Notes: generated from the letters alone by a model not told the origin. DNA of 64,000 nucleotides from Micavibrio sp. UBA6212 (GCA_002421905.1 DISK01000003.1:62001-126000); one strand, 5' to 3'. Positions 26,841 to 36,395 are shown, counted from the stretch's first letter. Made by a program: numbers and translations.

Positions 26841-28019
26841 CTATACCATACGCAAGGACGATTTTTTGAGCCAAGGCCCGATTTCTTTGAGGGGAAGAAC
26901 AGCAGTGCATGTTCCATCTATGGCGACCGCCCCGGGCATTCCCCAAACAACGCTGGTGCTTTCATCTTGTGCGATGACACGTCCTCCGGCTTCAACGACT
27001 TCCCGGGATCCCATCATGCCATCTTGCCCCATACCTGTTAAAATAACAGCCATGATTTTCTGGCCATAGATTTTCGTGGCAGACCGCAGCATCGGATCGA
27101 CTGCGGGGCGGCAGAAATTTTCCATAGGCCCGTCATCGAGGCTAATAACTGTGGCGGTTCCATTCTTTTTGAATAACATATGATACCCCCCGGGGGCGAT
27201 ATGAATACGTCCGGGCATCAAAGGCATTCCTTCTGCCCCTTCGACAGACGGGATACCTGTTTGTTGTTGAATATGCTCGGCCAGAATTCTGGTAAATGTC
27301 GGGGGCATATGCTGGGTGATAATCACCGGAATCTGGATGTCTTTAAGGCTTGGCAGCAACGCGAACAGGGCGTTGGGGCCACCTGTCGAGCTGCCGATCG
27401 CCAGAATATCAGGTTTTCCGCTATATCCTTCGTTAGGGGCGCGGAGTTTTATAATTTTTCCCGTCCGGTTCAGGGATGTGAAGCTCTGGGATTTCGATGT
27501 GGTTTTATCCGATGGGCCCCCCGGGGGAGGGGCTGATAACCTTTGAGCGGTGCCTCCAGTTTGGGGAGAGGATGTCGGGCGGTTAAGCCCTCTTCTGGGG
27601 CCTGCAATCTCTTTGATGGTGTGGGTCAGGATATCCCTGAAGGTGTCTTTTGCGTAGATGTCCTGAGTGGTACTGGGCTTTGCAATGCAATCGACTGCGC
27701 CAAGGGCCAGAGCGTTCAAAGTGGTTTCCGCATTCTGGGTTGTCAGGGTTGAACACATGATAATTTTGATGTCGGGTTGAACCTCGAGCAGCAGAGGAAT
27801 GGTTGTCAGCCCATCCATGACCGGCATTTCAACATCCAGCAAGACAATGTCGAGCCGTTCTTTTTTCAGGTTGTTGACGGCAATCTGACCATTGGCAGCT
27901 GTGCTGACAACTTCGAAATCCGGAACATTGCTAATCATCTTTCCCAAAAAACCACGAATGACAGCCGAGTCATCGACAATCATGATTTTGACAGGGGATG
28001 AGGGAGGTTGATAGGGCAT
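26841..28019 (-). CDS. cheB: Chemotaxis response regulator protein-glutamate methylesterase CheB
   Basis: A 392-residue receiver-methylesterase. The receiver domain has phospho-acceptor Asp62 (LLDVEMP) and KPSTT as its lysine region. A proline-rich linker of about 70 residues (140-205) leads to the esterase, with catalytic Ser in IGSSTGG (210-211), His237 in TQHMPP and Asp333 in GMGQDGM. It removes methyl groups from receptors when phosphorylated by CheA, and opposes CheR, whose gene follows 20 bases downstream. No good Shine-Dalgarno precedes the ATG. Confidence 0.95.
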   Translation of the reverse strand: MPYQPPSSPVKIMIVDDSAVIRGFLGKMISNVPDFEVVSTAANGQIAVNNLKKERLDIVLLDVEMPVMDGLTTIPLLLEVQPDIKIIMCSTLTTQNAETTLNALALGAVDCIAKPSTTQDIYAKDTFRDILTHTIKEIAGPRRGLNRPTSSPQTGGTAQRLSAPPPGGPSDKTTSKSQSFTSLNRTGKIIKLRAPNEGYSGKPDILAIGSSTGGPNALFALLPSLKDIQIPVIITQHMPPTFTRILAEHIQQQTGIPSVEGAEGMPLMPGRIHIAPGGYHMLFKKNGTATVISLDDGPMENFCRPAVDPMLRSATKIYGQKIMAVILTGMGQDGMMGSREVVEAGGRVIAQDESTSVVWGMPGAVAIDGTCTAVLPLKEIGPWLKKSSLRMV

Positions 28020-28069
28020 TACTACGGAGGCTTTCTATTTATTGTCTTAGTTGCAAAGGCAATTTTCTT

Positions 28070-28447
28070 TTATTCCGCGTCTTCAATCAATCCGATCTGA
28101 ATGAATTTTGATCTGATGATGTCCGTATCAAAAGGCTTCATAATATATTCGTTGGCACCCGCCATTATGGCGCGCTGAATATGGGACATATCGTTTTCGG
28201 TTGTACAAAACACGACTTTTGGCTCGCCTCCTGTGGGCATCTGACGAAGCTTTTCAAGAAATTCAATGCCGCTCATGACTGGCATGTTCCAGTCCAACAG
28301 GATAACTTCCGGCATGGATTTTGTACAATACTCGTATGCCTGTTGTCCATCTTCTGCTTCCTCACAATTAAAACGCAAATCTTCAAGGATGCGTCTTGCG
28401 ACTTTTCTTACAACGCGGCTGTCATCTACGACCAGACAGGTTTTCAT
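28070..28447 (-). CDS. cheY: Chemotaxis response regulator CheY
   Basis: A single receiver domain of 125 residues. The acidic pair is VVDDS at 7-11, the phospho-acceptor is Asp52 in LLDWNMPVMSG, the conserved threonine is in FCTTEND and the lysine in MKPFD. No output domain is attached, as expected for the diffusible messenger that binds the flagellar motor. The AGGAGATAG ribosome site lies just before the ATG. It stands between cheW and cheB. Confidence 0.92.
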   Translation of the reverse strand: MKTCLVVDDSRVVRKVARRILEDLRFNCEEAEDGQQAYEYCTKSMPEVILLDWNMPVMSGIEFLEKLRQMPTGGEPKVVFCTTENDMSHIQRAIMAGANEYIMKPFDTDIIRSKFIQIGLIEDAE

Positions 28448-28519
28448 TAACTATCTCCTGTTAAAAGTAACATCATGTCCTTGCAGCTTATGCCCAAAGA
28501 CTGAATTTTTTGTTAGTTT

Positions 28520-29023
28520 TTAGTGTGCGGGATGTAATGCCAGAAGTAATTTCGGAACATCCAGAACAACAAGGATTTTCCCCTGAAGACGATAGACGCC
28601 AAGGGATACTGATTTCCAGATTATATCAAGAGTTGCGGGGTTTGCTTCGAAGTCTTTTTCATGCAGGGTCAAAACGTCGCCGACATTATCAATAATCAGG
28701 CTATAAAGCTCGTCGTCATGGTTGACCACAACGCTCATGAGTTTCTCGTCTTCTCCTCGTTCCATGGGGGGCAGGCCAAGACATTTCCTAACGTCAATGG
28801 CTGTTACAATACGCCCCCTAAGGTTCAACGACCCTGATACTTGTGGCGGAGCCAGAGGGATTTTTGTAACTTTCAATTCTCCCAGAACGTCTTGAACCTG
28901 AAGAATGGGAATACCGAACAACTGGCCTTCAATGACGATGGTCAGAAAGTCCTTGGTTTTTCCAGTGACGACGTGCTGTGGATTTTTGGACATATGGTGT
29001 TGTTCCTGAACGTTCTGGCTCAT
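28520..29023 (-). CDS. cheW: Chemotaxis coupling protein CheW
   Basis: A 167-residue scaffold that links CheA to chemoreceptors. The CheW fold is seen from FLTIVIEGQLFGIPILQVQDVL through VSGSLNLRGRIVTAIDVRKCLGL to YSLIIDNVGDVLTL and GKILVVLDVPKLL. About 15 polar residues precede the fold. It overlaps the cheA stop by four bases, so the pair is translationally coupled. Confidence 0.93.
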   Translation of the reverse strand: MSQNVQEQHHMSKNPQHVVTGKTKDFLTIVIEGQLFGIPILQVQDVLGELKVTKIPLAPPQVSGSLNLRGRIVTAIDVRKCLGLPPMERGEDEKLMSVVVNHDDELYSLIIDNVGDVLTLHEKDFEANPATLDIIWKSVSLGVYRLQGKILVVLDVPKLLLALHPAH

Positions 29024-31701
29024 GCGTCAGCTCCTCTGGAGAGAGTTTTTGATATGGTGCTTAACAGGGTATCTCGATCAAACTTGGCAATATACTCGTC
29101 AAAACCTGACTCATATCCGTGGTCGATATCCTCTGGTGTTGCGTGGGACGTTAAAGCAACCATCGGCGTATTCTGCCATTTTTCGGAGGCTCTGACACGT
29201 GTGGCAAAGTCATAACCGTTCATATCCGGCATTTCGATATCTGAAATAATGAGGTCGAAATTTTCATCACGTTCGGTCAGTTCCAGAGCTTTGGATGGCC
29301 CGTCAACGGCAATGACTTCGTAGCCAGCAGCAGTCAGAAGGGGGCAAAGCATATTGCGGAAGAAGGGACTGTCATCCACCAGAAGAATACGTTTGGTTCC
29401 TGACTTTCCTTCCCTTTTGGCTTTGTCACTGGCCAGAAACGGATCGTCGCCGTGATCTTTGAACCAGTCACCATGGACCGAGTTCAAAAAGTGCATGACA
29501 TCAACAATTTCCGATGCTTTTCCAGAGATAATCGCACTACCAAAGACGCCTTTGCGTTTTCCGTCCAACTGGATGTCGATAATTTCCTCGCGGATATCCA
29601 CGATTTCATCGACAATCAGGCCAACACTTTTGCCACGGTCGGCAAAGACCAGCAAAGGTTTCATTTTATCTTTGGAGAGATCCATTTGATCCGAAAATGG
29701 AATGATCGGCATCAGTGCTCCGCGATATTGAACCAACATCTGCCCATCGGTTTCTTCAACTGTGTTCATGTCGATATTCTCAAGACGCGAAATCAGCGAT
29801 AGAGGAACAGCCTTCGGAGAGCCTTGGCCTGCAGTAAAGACCAGAAGTGAGGTTTTCTTGTCGCTGACCAGTTTCTCGGCGGCGGCTTGTTCATCTTGTG
29901 CGGCATCGGTGAGGTTGTTTTCCCCGGTGACTTTGGCAATTCCACCCGGATCAAGAATCATGATGACGCTACCGTCACCCAGAATGGTGTTTCCTGAGAA
30001 CAGCTCGATATTCTTAAGGATTTTCGCCACGGGTTTCACCACGATTTCTTCCGTGTCAAAGACCTGATCGACAATCAGACCAAAAGAATAATTTCCGACC
30101 TGTGTCACGATAATATATTTATGCTCGAAACGATCCTCGAAATTTTCGCCGCTATGTTGTCCGATTTTCAACAGATCTTCCAGTGAAACCAGAGGCAATA
30201 ATTTCTCGCGAAGGCGGAAAACTGGGGTATTTTTAATCATTTCGATGCGGTTTTCCGATTTCTGGGAGACCAGAACCAGTTCGCGTACTGCGAGCTGCGG
30301 GATCGCAAAGCGCTCACCGGCTGATTCAACAATCAGCGAAGAGACAATGGCAAGGGTCAGAGGAATCTTGATAAAGAAAGTTGATCCTTTGCCTTCGATC
30401 GATTTCATTTCGATCGACCCACCGATTTTCTCGATATTGGTACGTACCACGCCCATTCCAACACCGCGTCCGGAAACCGATGTAACTTTTTCTGCGGTGG
30501 ATAGGCCAGCGTGGAAAATATACTGGTGGATTTGTTGAGGGGAGAGTTTTTTCGACTCTTCCTCTGTGACCAATCCATTGGAAACAAGCTTTTGACGAAT
30601 TTTTTCTGTTGGCAGGCCTTTTCCGTCATCGGCGATTTCGATGATGATATGGCCACCTTCATGATAGGCGCGTAAATGGATTTTTCCGGTTTCCGGTTTT
30701 CCGGCCTTGACCCGTTCTGCGGGAACCTCGATGCCGTGGTCACCGGAATTGCGAACCATGTGGGTCAGCGGGTCTTTGATCATGTCCAGAACCTGACGAT
30801 CAAGTTCTGTGTCCTGACCGATCATAATCAGGTCGATTTTCTTGCCAAGCTCGATGCTCAGATCGCGGATAATGCGTGGTAATTTTGCCCATGCGTTGCC
30901 AATCGGCTGCATACGGGTTTTCATGACGCCTTCTTGCAGGTCGGACACGACGTGGTTCAGACGTTGCAAGGGGGTAATAAAGCTATTTTCTTTTTCGGTT
31001 CTGGAAATCTGTAGCAGCTGATTACGGGTAAGCACCAGTTCGGACACCATGGTCATCAGATTTTCCAGCACATCCATATTGACGCGCAAGGACTGGTTGG
31101 CAACGGCGCTTTCTGTGGCCTCTTTTGTTTGGGGCGGTGCGGCGGCAACTGGTTGGTGGCTTGGTTCGATCGCGGCAGGGGGAGAGATTTGGGCCGATAC
31201 TGGGGCCGATACTTCGATTGTGTCGAATATATCTGCGAGCGGGTCGTGTGCAGCTATTTCCACGGGGTCTTCTTCCGGAAGTTCTACCGGGCCAGGCGTG
31301 GTTTGTCCGGTTTGGAAGGCATCACGGCCTTCATATACGGCATCCAGACGTGTTGTCAGGTCGGTGTCATTGCCTTCCGGCTCTGTTCCATGTTCTTCAA
31401 TATGACCCAACAGGTAGCGTACGCGGTCAAGGGATTCGAGAATCAGGGAGACATATTCGGCAGTTACTTCTAGATCACCGTCACGGAAACGACCCATCAC
31501 GTTTTCTGCCCGGTGTGCCACTGTTTCAAGACGGGGCAAGCCGAGGAACCCACAAGTGCCCTTGATGGTGTGCATCAGACGGAAAATCTTTGAAATCAGA
31601 TCCTTGTCATTCGGATTTTGTTCCAGTTTGATGAGATCGGTATCCAATTCCATCAGACTTTCATTGGTTTCGGTCAAAAATTCGATAATGAGATCATCCA
31701 T
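29020..31701 (-). CDS. cheA: Chemotaxis histidine kinase CheA with two CheW-like domains and a receiver
   Basis: An 893-residue kinase. The Hpt domain has the phosphorylated His44 in LMHTIKGTCGFLG. A linker of about 100 residues contains proline-rich stretches. The dimerisation helices (NMDVLENLMTMVSELVLTRN) are near 205-270, then the ATPase (MVRNSGDHGIE, DDGKGL, GRGVGMGVV). A CheW domain follows near 445-590 and a second CheW-like domain near 620-740. A receiver domain starts near 770 with SDIEMPD as acceptor. No distinct CheY-binding P2 domain is evident in the linker. The extra CheW and the fused receiver set it apart from E. coli CheA and may form a phosphate sink. Confidence 0.95.
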   Translation of the reverse strand: MDDLIIEFLTETNESLMELDTDLIKLEQNPNDKDLISKIFRLMHTIKGTCGFLGLPRLETVAHRAENVMGRFRDGDLEVTAEYVSLILESLDRVRYLLGHIEEHGTEPEGNDTDLTTRLDAVYEGRDAFQTGQTTPGPVELPEEDPVEIAAHDPLADIFDTIEVSAPVSAQISPPAAIEPSHQPVAAAPPQTKEATESAVANQSLRVNMDVLENLMTMVSELVLTRNQLLQISRTEKENSFITPLQRLNHVVSDLQEGVMKTRMQPIGNAWAKLPRIIRDLSIELGKKIDLIMIGQDTELDRQVLDMIKDPLTHMVRNSGDHGIEVPAERVKAGKPETGKIHLRAYHEGGHIIIEIADDGKGLPTEKIRQKLVSNGLVTEEESKKLSPQQIHQYIFHAGLSTAEKVTSVSGRGVGMGVVRTNIEKIGGSIEMKSIEGKGSTFFIKIPLTLAIVSSLIVESAGERFAIPQLAVRELVLVSQKSENRIEMIKNTPVFRLREKLLPLVSLEDLLKIGQHSGENFEDRFEHKYIIVTQVGNYSFGLIVDQVFDTEEIVVKPVAKILKNIELFSGNTILGDGSVIMILDPGGIAKVTGENNLTDAAQDEQAAAEKLVSDKKTSLLVFTAGQGSPKAVPLSLISRLENIDMNTVEETDGQMLVQYRGALMPIIPFSDQMDLSKDKMKPLLVFADRGKSVGLIVDEIVDIREEIIDIQLDGKRKGVFGSAIISGKASEIVDVMHFLNSVHGDWFKDHGDDPFLASDKAKREGKSGTKRILLVDDSPFFRNMLCPLLTAAGYEVIAVDGPSKALELTERDENFDLIISDIEMPDMNGYDFATRVRASEKWQNTPMVALTSHATPEDIDHGYESGFDEYIAKFDRDTLLSTISKTLSRGADA

Positions 31702-31945
31702 AGAAGTGTCCCTGCGTTATGGGTTTTAGGTGTGTCAGTCAAAGGCCAGTCATGTGTAAATGGTACTCAGAAACAGGAGCTCTGCATCCGGACATACCTG
31801 TCATAGATTAACCCCTAGACTATAAGATGCCTGACAACTGGTTAACAGGACGTTACCAATTCCGTTTTCAGACGAGAAATATACTTCTTAATATATATGC
31901 GCAGGGGGAGCCGCTGCCAATGGTATAGTTTGCCTCAGCCTGACC

Positions 31946-32704
31946 CTATGCTGAAGATTGCGCCGTCGAGTGGGGGAAATAGACTTTTATGTTTGTTCCG
32001 TGACCACGTTTGGATGTGATGTCCAGCTTGGCTTGTACTGTTTTGAGAATGGTTTTTGTGGTGGTCAGACCCAACCCGTGGTGGAGAGAGGGGTCTTTGG
32101 TCGAGAAAAACGGTTTTTGACAGTGTTCCAAGACATCTTCGGGCATCCCTGTGCCGTTATCCTTGATTTCAAGAATGAGCTGTTCCTTATTTTCTGGATT
32201 TTTCCCGAGATAGATTTCTATTTTTTGTACAGCATACTCACCTTTTTGCTGGTCGAGAAAAGATTCTATGGCATTGTTGATCAATCCCAGAATAGCCAGA
32301 GTCAGATAACCCTGATGACCTGTGATTTTGGTGTTGTGCAGGTCTTCTTGAACTTCAAAATCCAATACGACCCCAAGATTTTTAGAAACTGATTCTGCGA
32401 TATCCAGAAGGATGGTCTCTATGATCTCGGCGAGATCTGTTGTATCCGACAGTTCTGACGGGGAGATATCGGATATGCCATTGATCATCCAGAGTTGGTG
32501 GACCATGGTTTTTATGTGCTCTGCCGAGTGCTGGATTTTTTCAGCAAAACCATGTGTTTGGGAGTTTCGCGGCAAGTCTTCACACAAAAATTCCGAATAG
32601 CCTGCGATTGTGGCCAGAGAATTATTGATATTATGGAGAAGGCCTTGGGTCATATTTCCCAATTCCTGAAGTTGCTCGGGGGTTCGTTTTTTTGCTTGTG
32701 CCAT
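31946..32704 (-). CDS. Soluble histidine kinase
   Basis: A 252-residue kinase without any sensor or membrane segment. The dimerisation-phosphoacceptor region is MTQGLLHNINNSLATIAGYSEF with His24. The ATPase has NNAIES, ILEIKDNGTGMPEDVLEHC, FFSTKDPSLHHGLGL and TTTKTIL, covering N, G1, F and G2 boxes. It lies 16 bases after the response regulator on the same strand and upstream of cheA. It probably gets its input from a partner protein, and likely pairs with the neighbouring regulator. Confidence 0.85.
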   Translation of the reverse strand: MAQAKKRTPEQLQELGNMTQGLLHNINNSLATIAGYSEFLCEDLPRNSQTHGFAEKIQHSAEHIKTMVHQLWMINGISDISPSELSDTTDLAEIIETILLDIAESVSKNLGVVLDFEVQEDLHNTKITGHQGYLTLAILGLINNAIESFLDQQKGEYAVQKIEIYLGKNPENKEQLILEIKDNGTGMPEDVLEHCQKPFFSTKDPSLHHGLGLTTTKTILKTVQAKLDITSKRGHGTNIKVYFPHSTAQSSA

Positions 32705-32720
32705 ATCCTGCTCTGTCCTG

Positions 32721-33419
32721 CTAGATTTTCTTTATGAGACCAAGTTCGTAAGCTTTAAGTGCGGCTTGTGTTCTGTTGGTGGCTTCGAGTTTCCGACAGA
32801 TTCCACGAATATGCAGTTTGATGGTTACTTCCTGCAAGTCAAGTTCGCGGGCAATGTCTTTGTTGCTTAAACCACGGCCCAGACGTTCCAGAACATCTTC
32901 TTCACGCGGGGTCAGGTTAATACCTGCTTTGGCGGTAGAGTGTGGAGCTTTGGTGTGCATGGGAAGCGGCGCGGTGCGCGCATCCTTATTATGATCGCTG
33001 AAATAGGAGGGCATCAATCCGTTGGTGGCGTGATCGACGGGGATGAATTTTTCACCTGAAAGAACCAGCTCAATGGCCTTGAGCATTGCGCGCCCAGAAA
33101 GTGTTTTGGGGAAATATCCCACGGCACCTAAATCCATGGCGTGCTGGACGTCCTCAATTTCTGCAATGCCCGAAATCAGCGCAACAGGGGTGTCGGGGTA
33201 GGCTTTCCGGAAGGTTTGAAATCCTTTTAGCCCACTCATACCGGGCATGTTCAGATCAAGCAAAACCAGATCCGGTTTTGTCTGGGAGTCTTTCATGTAG
33301 GCAAGTGCTTCCTCCAGATTCTTTGTGGTGGAAATCTGTGCATCCGGATCGGAACGTGTCAGATATTGGGACATCGCATCGCGGAACATGGTGTGGTCGT
33401 CGGCTATCAGTAAATGCAT
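32721..33419 (-). CDS. LuxR/NarL-family response regulator
   Basis: A 232-residue two-domain regulator. The receiver has LLIADDHTMF at the start, phospho-acceptor Asp55 in LVLLDLNMPGMSGL and PKTLSG as its lysine region. The DNA-binding part is near residues 165-232: LTPREEDVLERLGRGLSNKDIARELDLQEVTIKLHIRGICRKL, a standard LuxR helix-turn-helix. A histidine kinase follows 16 bases downstream, so the two form a two-component system next to the che genes. An inverted repeat lies in its promoter region. Confidence 0.92.
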   Translation of the reverse strand: MHLLIADDHTMFRDAMSQYLTRSDPDAQISTTKNLEEALAYMKDSQTKPDLVLLDLNMPGMSGLKGFQTFRKAYPDTPVALISGIAEIEDVQHAMDLGAVGYFPKTLSGRAMLKAIELVLSGEKFIPVDHATNGLMPSYFSDHNKDARTAPLPMHTKAPHSTAKAGINLTPREEDVLERLGRGLSNKDIARELDLQEVTIKLHIRGICRKLEATNRTQAALKAYELGLIKKI

Positions 33420-33469
33420 ACGTGGCTCCTTTGCCTAATATGGCTCGTGAATATCATATTGCGAATAGT

Positions 33470-33526
33470 GTGAACCGAACATTAACCCGACAATATTATA
33501 ACACTATTTCATGTTCGCGTGTTCAC
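33470..33526 (-). promoter_or_regulatory. Promoter region with operator-like inverted repeat upstream of the response regulator
   Basis: GTGAAC at 33470-33475 and GAACAT at 33477-33482 are complementary to GTTCAC at 33521-33526 and ATGTTC at 33511-33516. Between the arms, on the minus strand, is a perfect -10 box TATAAT (33495-33500), about 75 bases before the regulator ATG. No good -35 box is seen. The dyad around the -10 may be an operator, for instance autoregulation by the LuxR-type protein; alternatively the repeat acts as the terminator of slt. Both are inference. Confidence 0.4.
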
Positions 33527-33527
33527 T

Positions 33528-35444
33528 TTAATATGAATTCGTATAGATAAAATAATTTTCCATGACGCGTTGCACATAATTGCGTGTTTCTCCGACCGGA
33601 ATCAACTCTACCCAATCGACCCAGTCAATTTTTTCTGTTCTGGGGTCACCGAATTTTTCGACCCATTGATCAACACGGGATGGGCCGGCATTGTACCCTG
33701 CTATTGCTAATGGAATGGCATGATCAAAACGGGTCAATAATCTATTGATATAATTTGATCCCAGAAGAATATTGTGATCGGGTCGGGAGGTCAGCCAACC
33801 GGTTTGGTGGGGGGTACCGATCTTATGGGCTGTTTCTTTTGCGGTTGCTGGCATCAACTGCATTAAACCCAATGCGCCTGCCGGGCTGCGGGCTTGAGTG
33901 TCGAACTGGCTTTCCTGACGGATGATGGCGTGATACAGCGCGTGGTCTCCAGTCAATCCGGACATATAGTTCTCATGTTTGGGATAGGCGTATGGGCCCA
34001 GATCATAATTCTTCCACGAGGCCGCTTTTGCCACACGGAATGATCCGGTTTCATCTCCGTGTTGTTTTAACTTGCGGGCTGCGGACATATATTCCCCGGG
34101 TGTCGAGAGTGTGGCGATCAAGGCCGTTATCAACTGGCTATGAATTGATTTCAAATCTGCGACATGCGCGATCAGGGCGGTGGTCAACAAACCGGAACTT
34201 TCGATTTTGGAAATATCCTGCGGGGTCGGAGTAATGACCTCCATTCCCGATTTGGTATAGCCCAATTTTTTCAAAGCCAACTGTCCGTAATAGGTTCTGG
34301 AATAGGCGGATGCGGCGACATACCATGATTGTGCTTTTTCTTTATTGCCGGATTGTTCTTCGGCGCGGCCCATCCAATAATTGCCACGGGATTTGCTGAT
34401 GGCTGTCCCGACGATAGAGATCATGGTGTTGAAATGGCTTTTTGCTACTTGTGGCTGGTTCAAAAACCGTAAGGCCAGCCAACCGGATATCCATTCGGCA
34501 TCGGCACGGTCGCTAGTGTCCAGATGCCCGTGATGTGCGGCCAGCAGATAGGCCGTTTTGAAATCGTGGTTTTCGATTGAGCGACGGATCATGATGTGGC
34601 GTTCTTTCCACCAGTCCGATGGGTTTGATACGGCATCGAGTTTGGGGGCCATATTCAGAATTTCAATGGCGCCTTTGTCTTCATCATGGCGACGACGCCA
34701 GCGCAAGCGTTCAAACAAAAGTCCGGTATCGTTCCTCAGGGCTGAGGGGATGTTGGAGATTAAACCCGAGACGTTCGGTTTTTCTTCAGCCAGTGCAATC
34801 CGCGCTTCGCTCAGTTGGGGATATCCGCGTCCCATCAGGGTGGCTTGCTGGCGGGCGGCAGTATATTTTTTGGCAAAGAGCAGGTTGTCCAGACGCTTCA
34901 CCATAATATCAGCCGGAAGGCGATTCCCGATTGCGTTATAAAGTGATTGAAAATCATTGTTGCTGATATCGGCATCGACCCAGCCAGAGGCGATGATTTT
35001 TATGGCGTGGTCAATCTGGTTGGTTTGTTGTGCTGCATTGAGCAGCAGGATCATGCCGCGTCCGGTTAAGGGGGTATGGCGTTCAAACCAGCCGATTGTG
35101 GCTTGTGGGGGCAGGTTTGGTGGCATATTCCGTTCTGCTGTTTTTTTCAGAGCGGTCTGGTTTGGCCATTGCGGATTATTCTCGATGAAATTGGCAATGC
35201 GCGGAAACGGCAACCCTTCATAGTCTTCGCGATAGAGCATCCATTCGTAAATTCTCACCATATTGGGATCTGTGGTGGCGGTGACTTTATTGCGGGCATC
35301 AAGCCATTCGTTGCCGCTCATCAGGATCATGATCTCGGCAGCATGGGTCATGGATGTCCCACGATGCGGTGCGGCAAGGGCGGGGGGGGATGTCAGGCTA
35401 AAGAAATATTGGACACCTGAGAGTGCTAGCGATAAAGTTAGCAC
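33528..35444 (-). CDS. slt: Soluble lytic murein transglycosylase
   Basis: A periplasmic enzyme of about 638 residues that cleaves peptidoglycan glycan strands. It has an alpha-helical superhelix of many short repeats, then the catalytic SLT domain near the C-terminus with IIRQESQFDTQARSPAGALGL (Glu in RQES) and QLMPATAKETA, then GYNAGPSRVDQW. The frame stays open far into the antisense of dapA, so the start is judged from the signal peptide: GTG at 35444 is followed by LTLSLALSG and SPPALAAP. ATG at 35351 would remove this signal. A start farther upstream would overlap dapA and has no family similarity. Confidence 0.88.
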   Translation of the reverse strand: MLTLSLALSGVQYFFSLTSPPALAAPHRGTSMTHAAEIMILMSGNEWLDARNKVTATTDPNMVRIYEWMLYREDYEGLPFPRIANFIENNPQWPNQTALKKTAERNMPPNLPPQATIGWFERHTPLTGRGMILLLNAAQQTNQIDHAIKIIASGWVDADISNNDFQSLYNAIGNRLPADIMVKRLDNLLFAKKYTAARQQATLMGRGYPQLSEARIALAEEKPNVSGLISNIPSALRNDTGLLFERLRWRRRHDEDKGAIEILNMAPKLDAVSNPSDWWKERHIMIRRSIENHDFKTAYLLAAHHGHLDTSDRADAEWISGWLALRFLNQPQVAKSHFNTMISIVGTAISKSRGNYWMGRAEEQSGNKEKAQSWYVAASAYSRTYYGQLALKKLGYTKSGMEVITPTPQDISKIESSGLLTTALIAHVADLKSIHSQLITALIATLSTPGEYMSAARKLKQHGDETGSFRVAKAASWKNYDLGPYAYPKHENYMSGLTGDHALYHAIIRQESQFDTQARSPAGALGLMQLMPATAKETAHKIGTPHQTGWLTSRPDHNILLGSNYINRLLTRFDHAIPLAIAGYNAGPSRVDQWVEKFGDPRTEKIDWVDWVELIPVGETRNYVQRVMENYFIYTNSY

Positions 35445-35471
35445 TGATTTGCAAAGGAGAATTTTTCTATC

Positions 35472-36386
35472 ATGTTTAAGGGATCGATTACGGCTTTGGT
35501 GACTCCATTTCTCGATGGCGCTTTTGATGCGTCCTCGTTCGAGAAGGTTTTGGCGCATCAGCTTGAACATGGGACTCACGGTATCGTTCCTTGTGGTACG
35601 ACGGGGGAAGCCCCGACTTTGGAAGAAGAAGAATTTCGTGCTATTCTTGACATGTCTGTCGCTGCGGTCAAGGGGGGAATTGGCAAACGGATTCCGGTAA
35701 TTGCCGGAACGGGATCGAACTCGACGGCCAAAACGATCTATATGACCGATCTGGCCAAACGCGCTGGGGTTGATGCGGCACTGGTGGTGGTTCCGTATTA
35801 TAACAAACCGTCTCAGGACGGGATGTTCGCCCATTACAAAGCTATCCATAACGCTGTGGATTTGCCGATTGTTATCTATAATGTTCCGAGCCGCTGTGGT
35901 GTCGAGATTTCTGTCGATACAGTTTGCCGTCTGGCCGAGTTGCCGCGGATTGTGGCGATCAAGGATGCCACGCCGGATGTCTCGCGCACGACCGAGATCA
36001 AGTCTCGTGTCAAAGCTGATTTCAGTGTCTTGTGCGGGGACGATGCGATTGCAGGGGCTGCGCTTGCGCATGGGGCTGACGGGTGCATTTCAGTTTCGTC
36101 AAATGTCGCGCCGGCTTTGTGTTCTGGATTTCAAAATGCATGGATGGCTGGTGACATTGCTAAATTTCAGGACTTACAGGCGTTGTTGATGCCCCTTCAC
36201 AAGGCGTTGTTTGTTGAAAGCTCGCCTGCGCCGGTTAAATATGCGGCTTCGGCGCTGGGGCTGTGTTCCGATGAGGTTCGTTTGCCGCTGTTGCCGGCTT
36301 CCGAGCGGGCGCGTGATCTTGTTGATCGGGTTTTACGGCAAATTGGCTTGATTTCCAGTGAAGTTTCCGACAAACTCCGCGCCTAG
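35472..36386 (+). CDS. dapA: 4-hydroxy-tetrahydrodipicolinate synthase
   Basis: Condenses pyruvate with aspartate semialdehyde in lysine and diaminopimelate synthesis. The 304-residue protein has PCGTTGEAPTL (residues 41-50), the proton-relay Tyr136 in IYNVPSR and the Schiff-base Lys164 in VAIKDATPD. The ribosome site AAAGGAGA lies about 11 bases before the ATG. The gene is divergent from slt with only 27 bases between the two proposed starts, so promoters must overlap the coding ends. Confidence 0.96.
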   Translation: MFKGSITALVTPFLDGAFDASSFEKVLAHQLEHGTHGIVPCGTTGEAPTLEEEEFRAILDMSVAAVKGGIGKRIPVIAGTGSNSTAKTIYMTDLAKRAGVDAALVVVPYYNKPSQDGMFAHYKAIHNAVDLPIVIYNVPSRCGVEISVDTVCRLAELPRIVAIKDATPDVSRTTEIKSRVKADFSVLCGDDAIAGAALAHGADGCISVSSNVAPALCSGFQNAWMAGDIAKFQDLQALLMPLHKALFVESSPAPVKYAASALGLCSDEVRLPLLPASERARDLVDRVLRQIGLISSEVSDKLRA

Positions 36387-36395
36387 AACTTTGAC

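Noticed and set aside
31049..31565. Overlapping plus-strand frames of 114-146 residues
   Set aside because: They are opposite the low-complexity linker of cheA, a common source of spurious frames.
35445..36071. N-terminal extension of the slt frame on the minus strand
   Set aside because: It is antisense to dapA, has an amino-acid make-up unlike a protein start, and the signal peptide with a GTG start lies inside at 35444.
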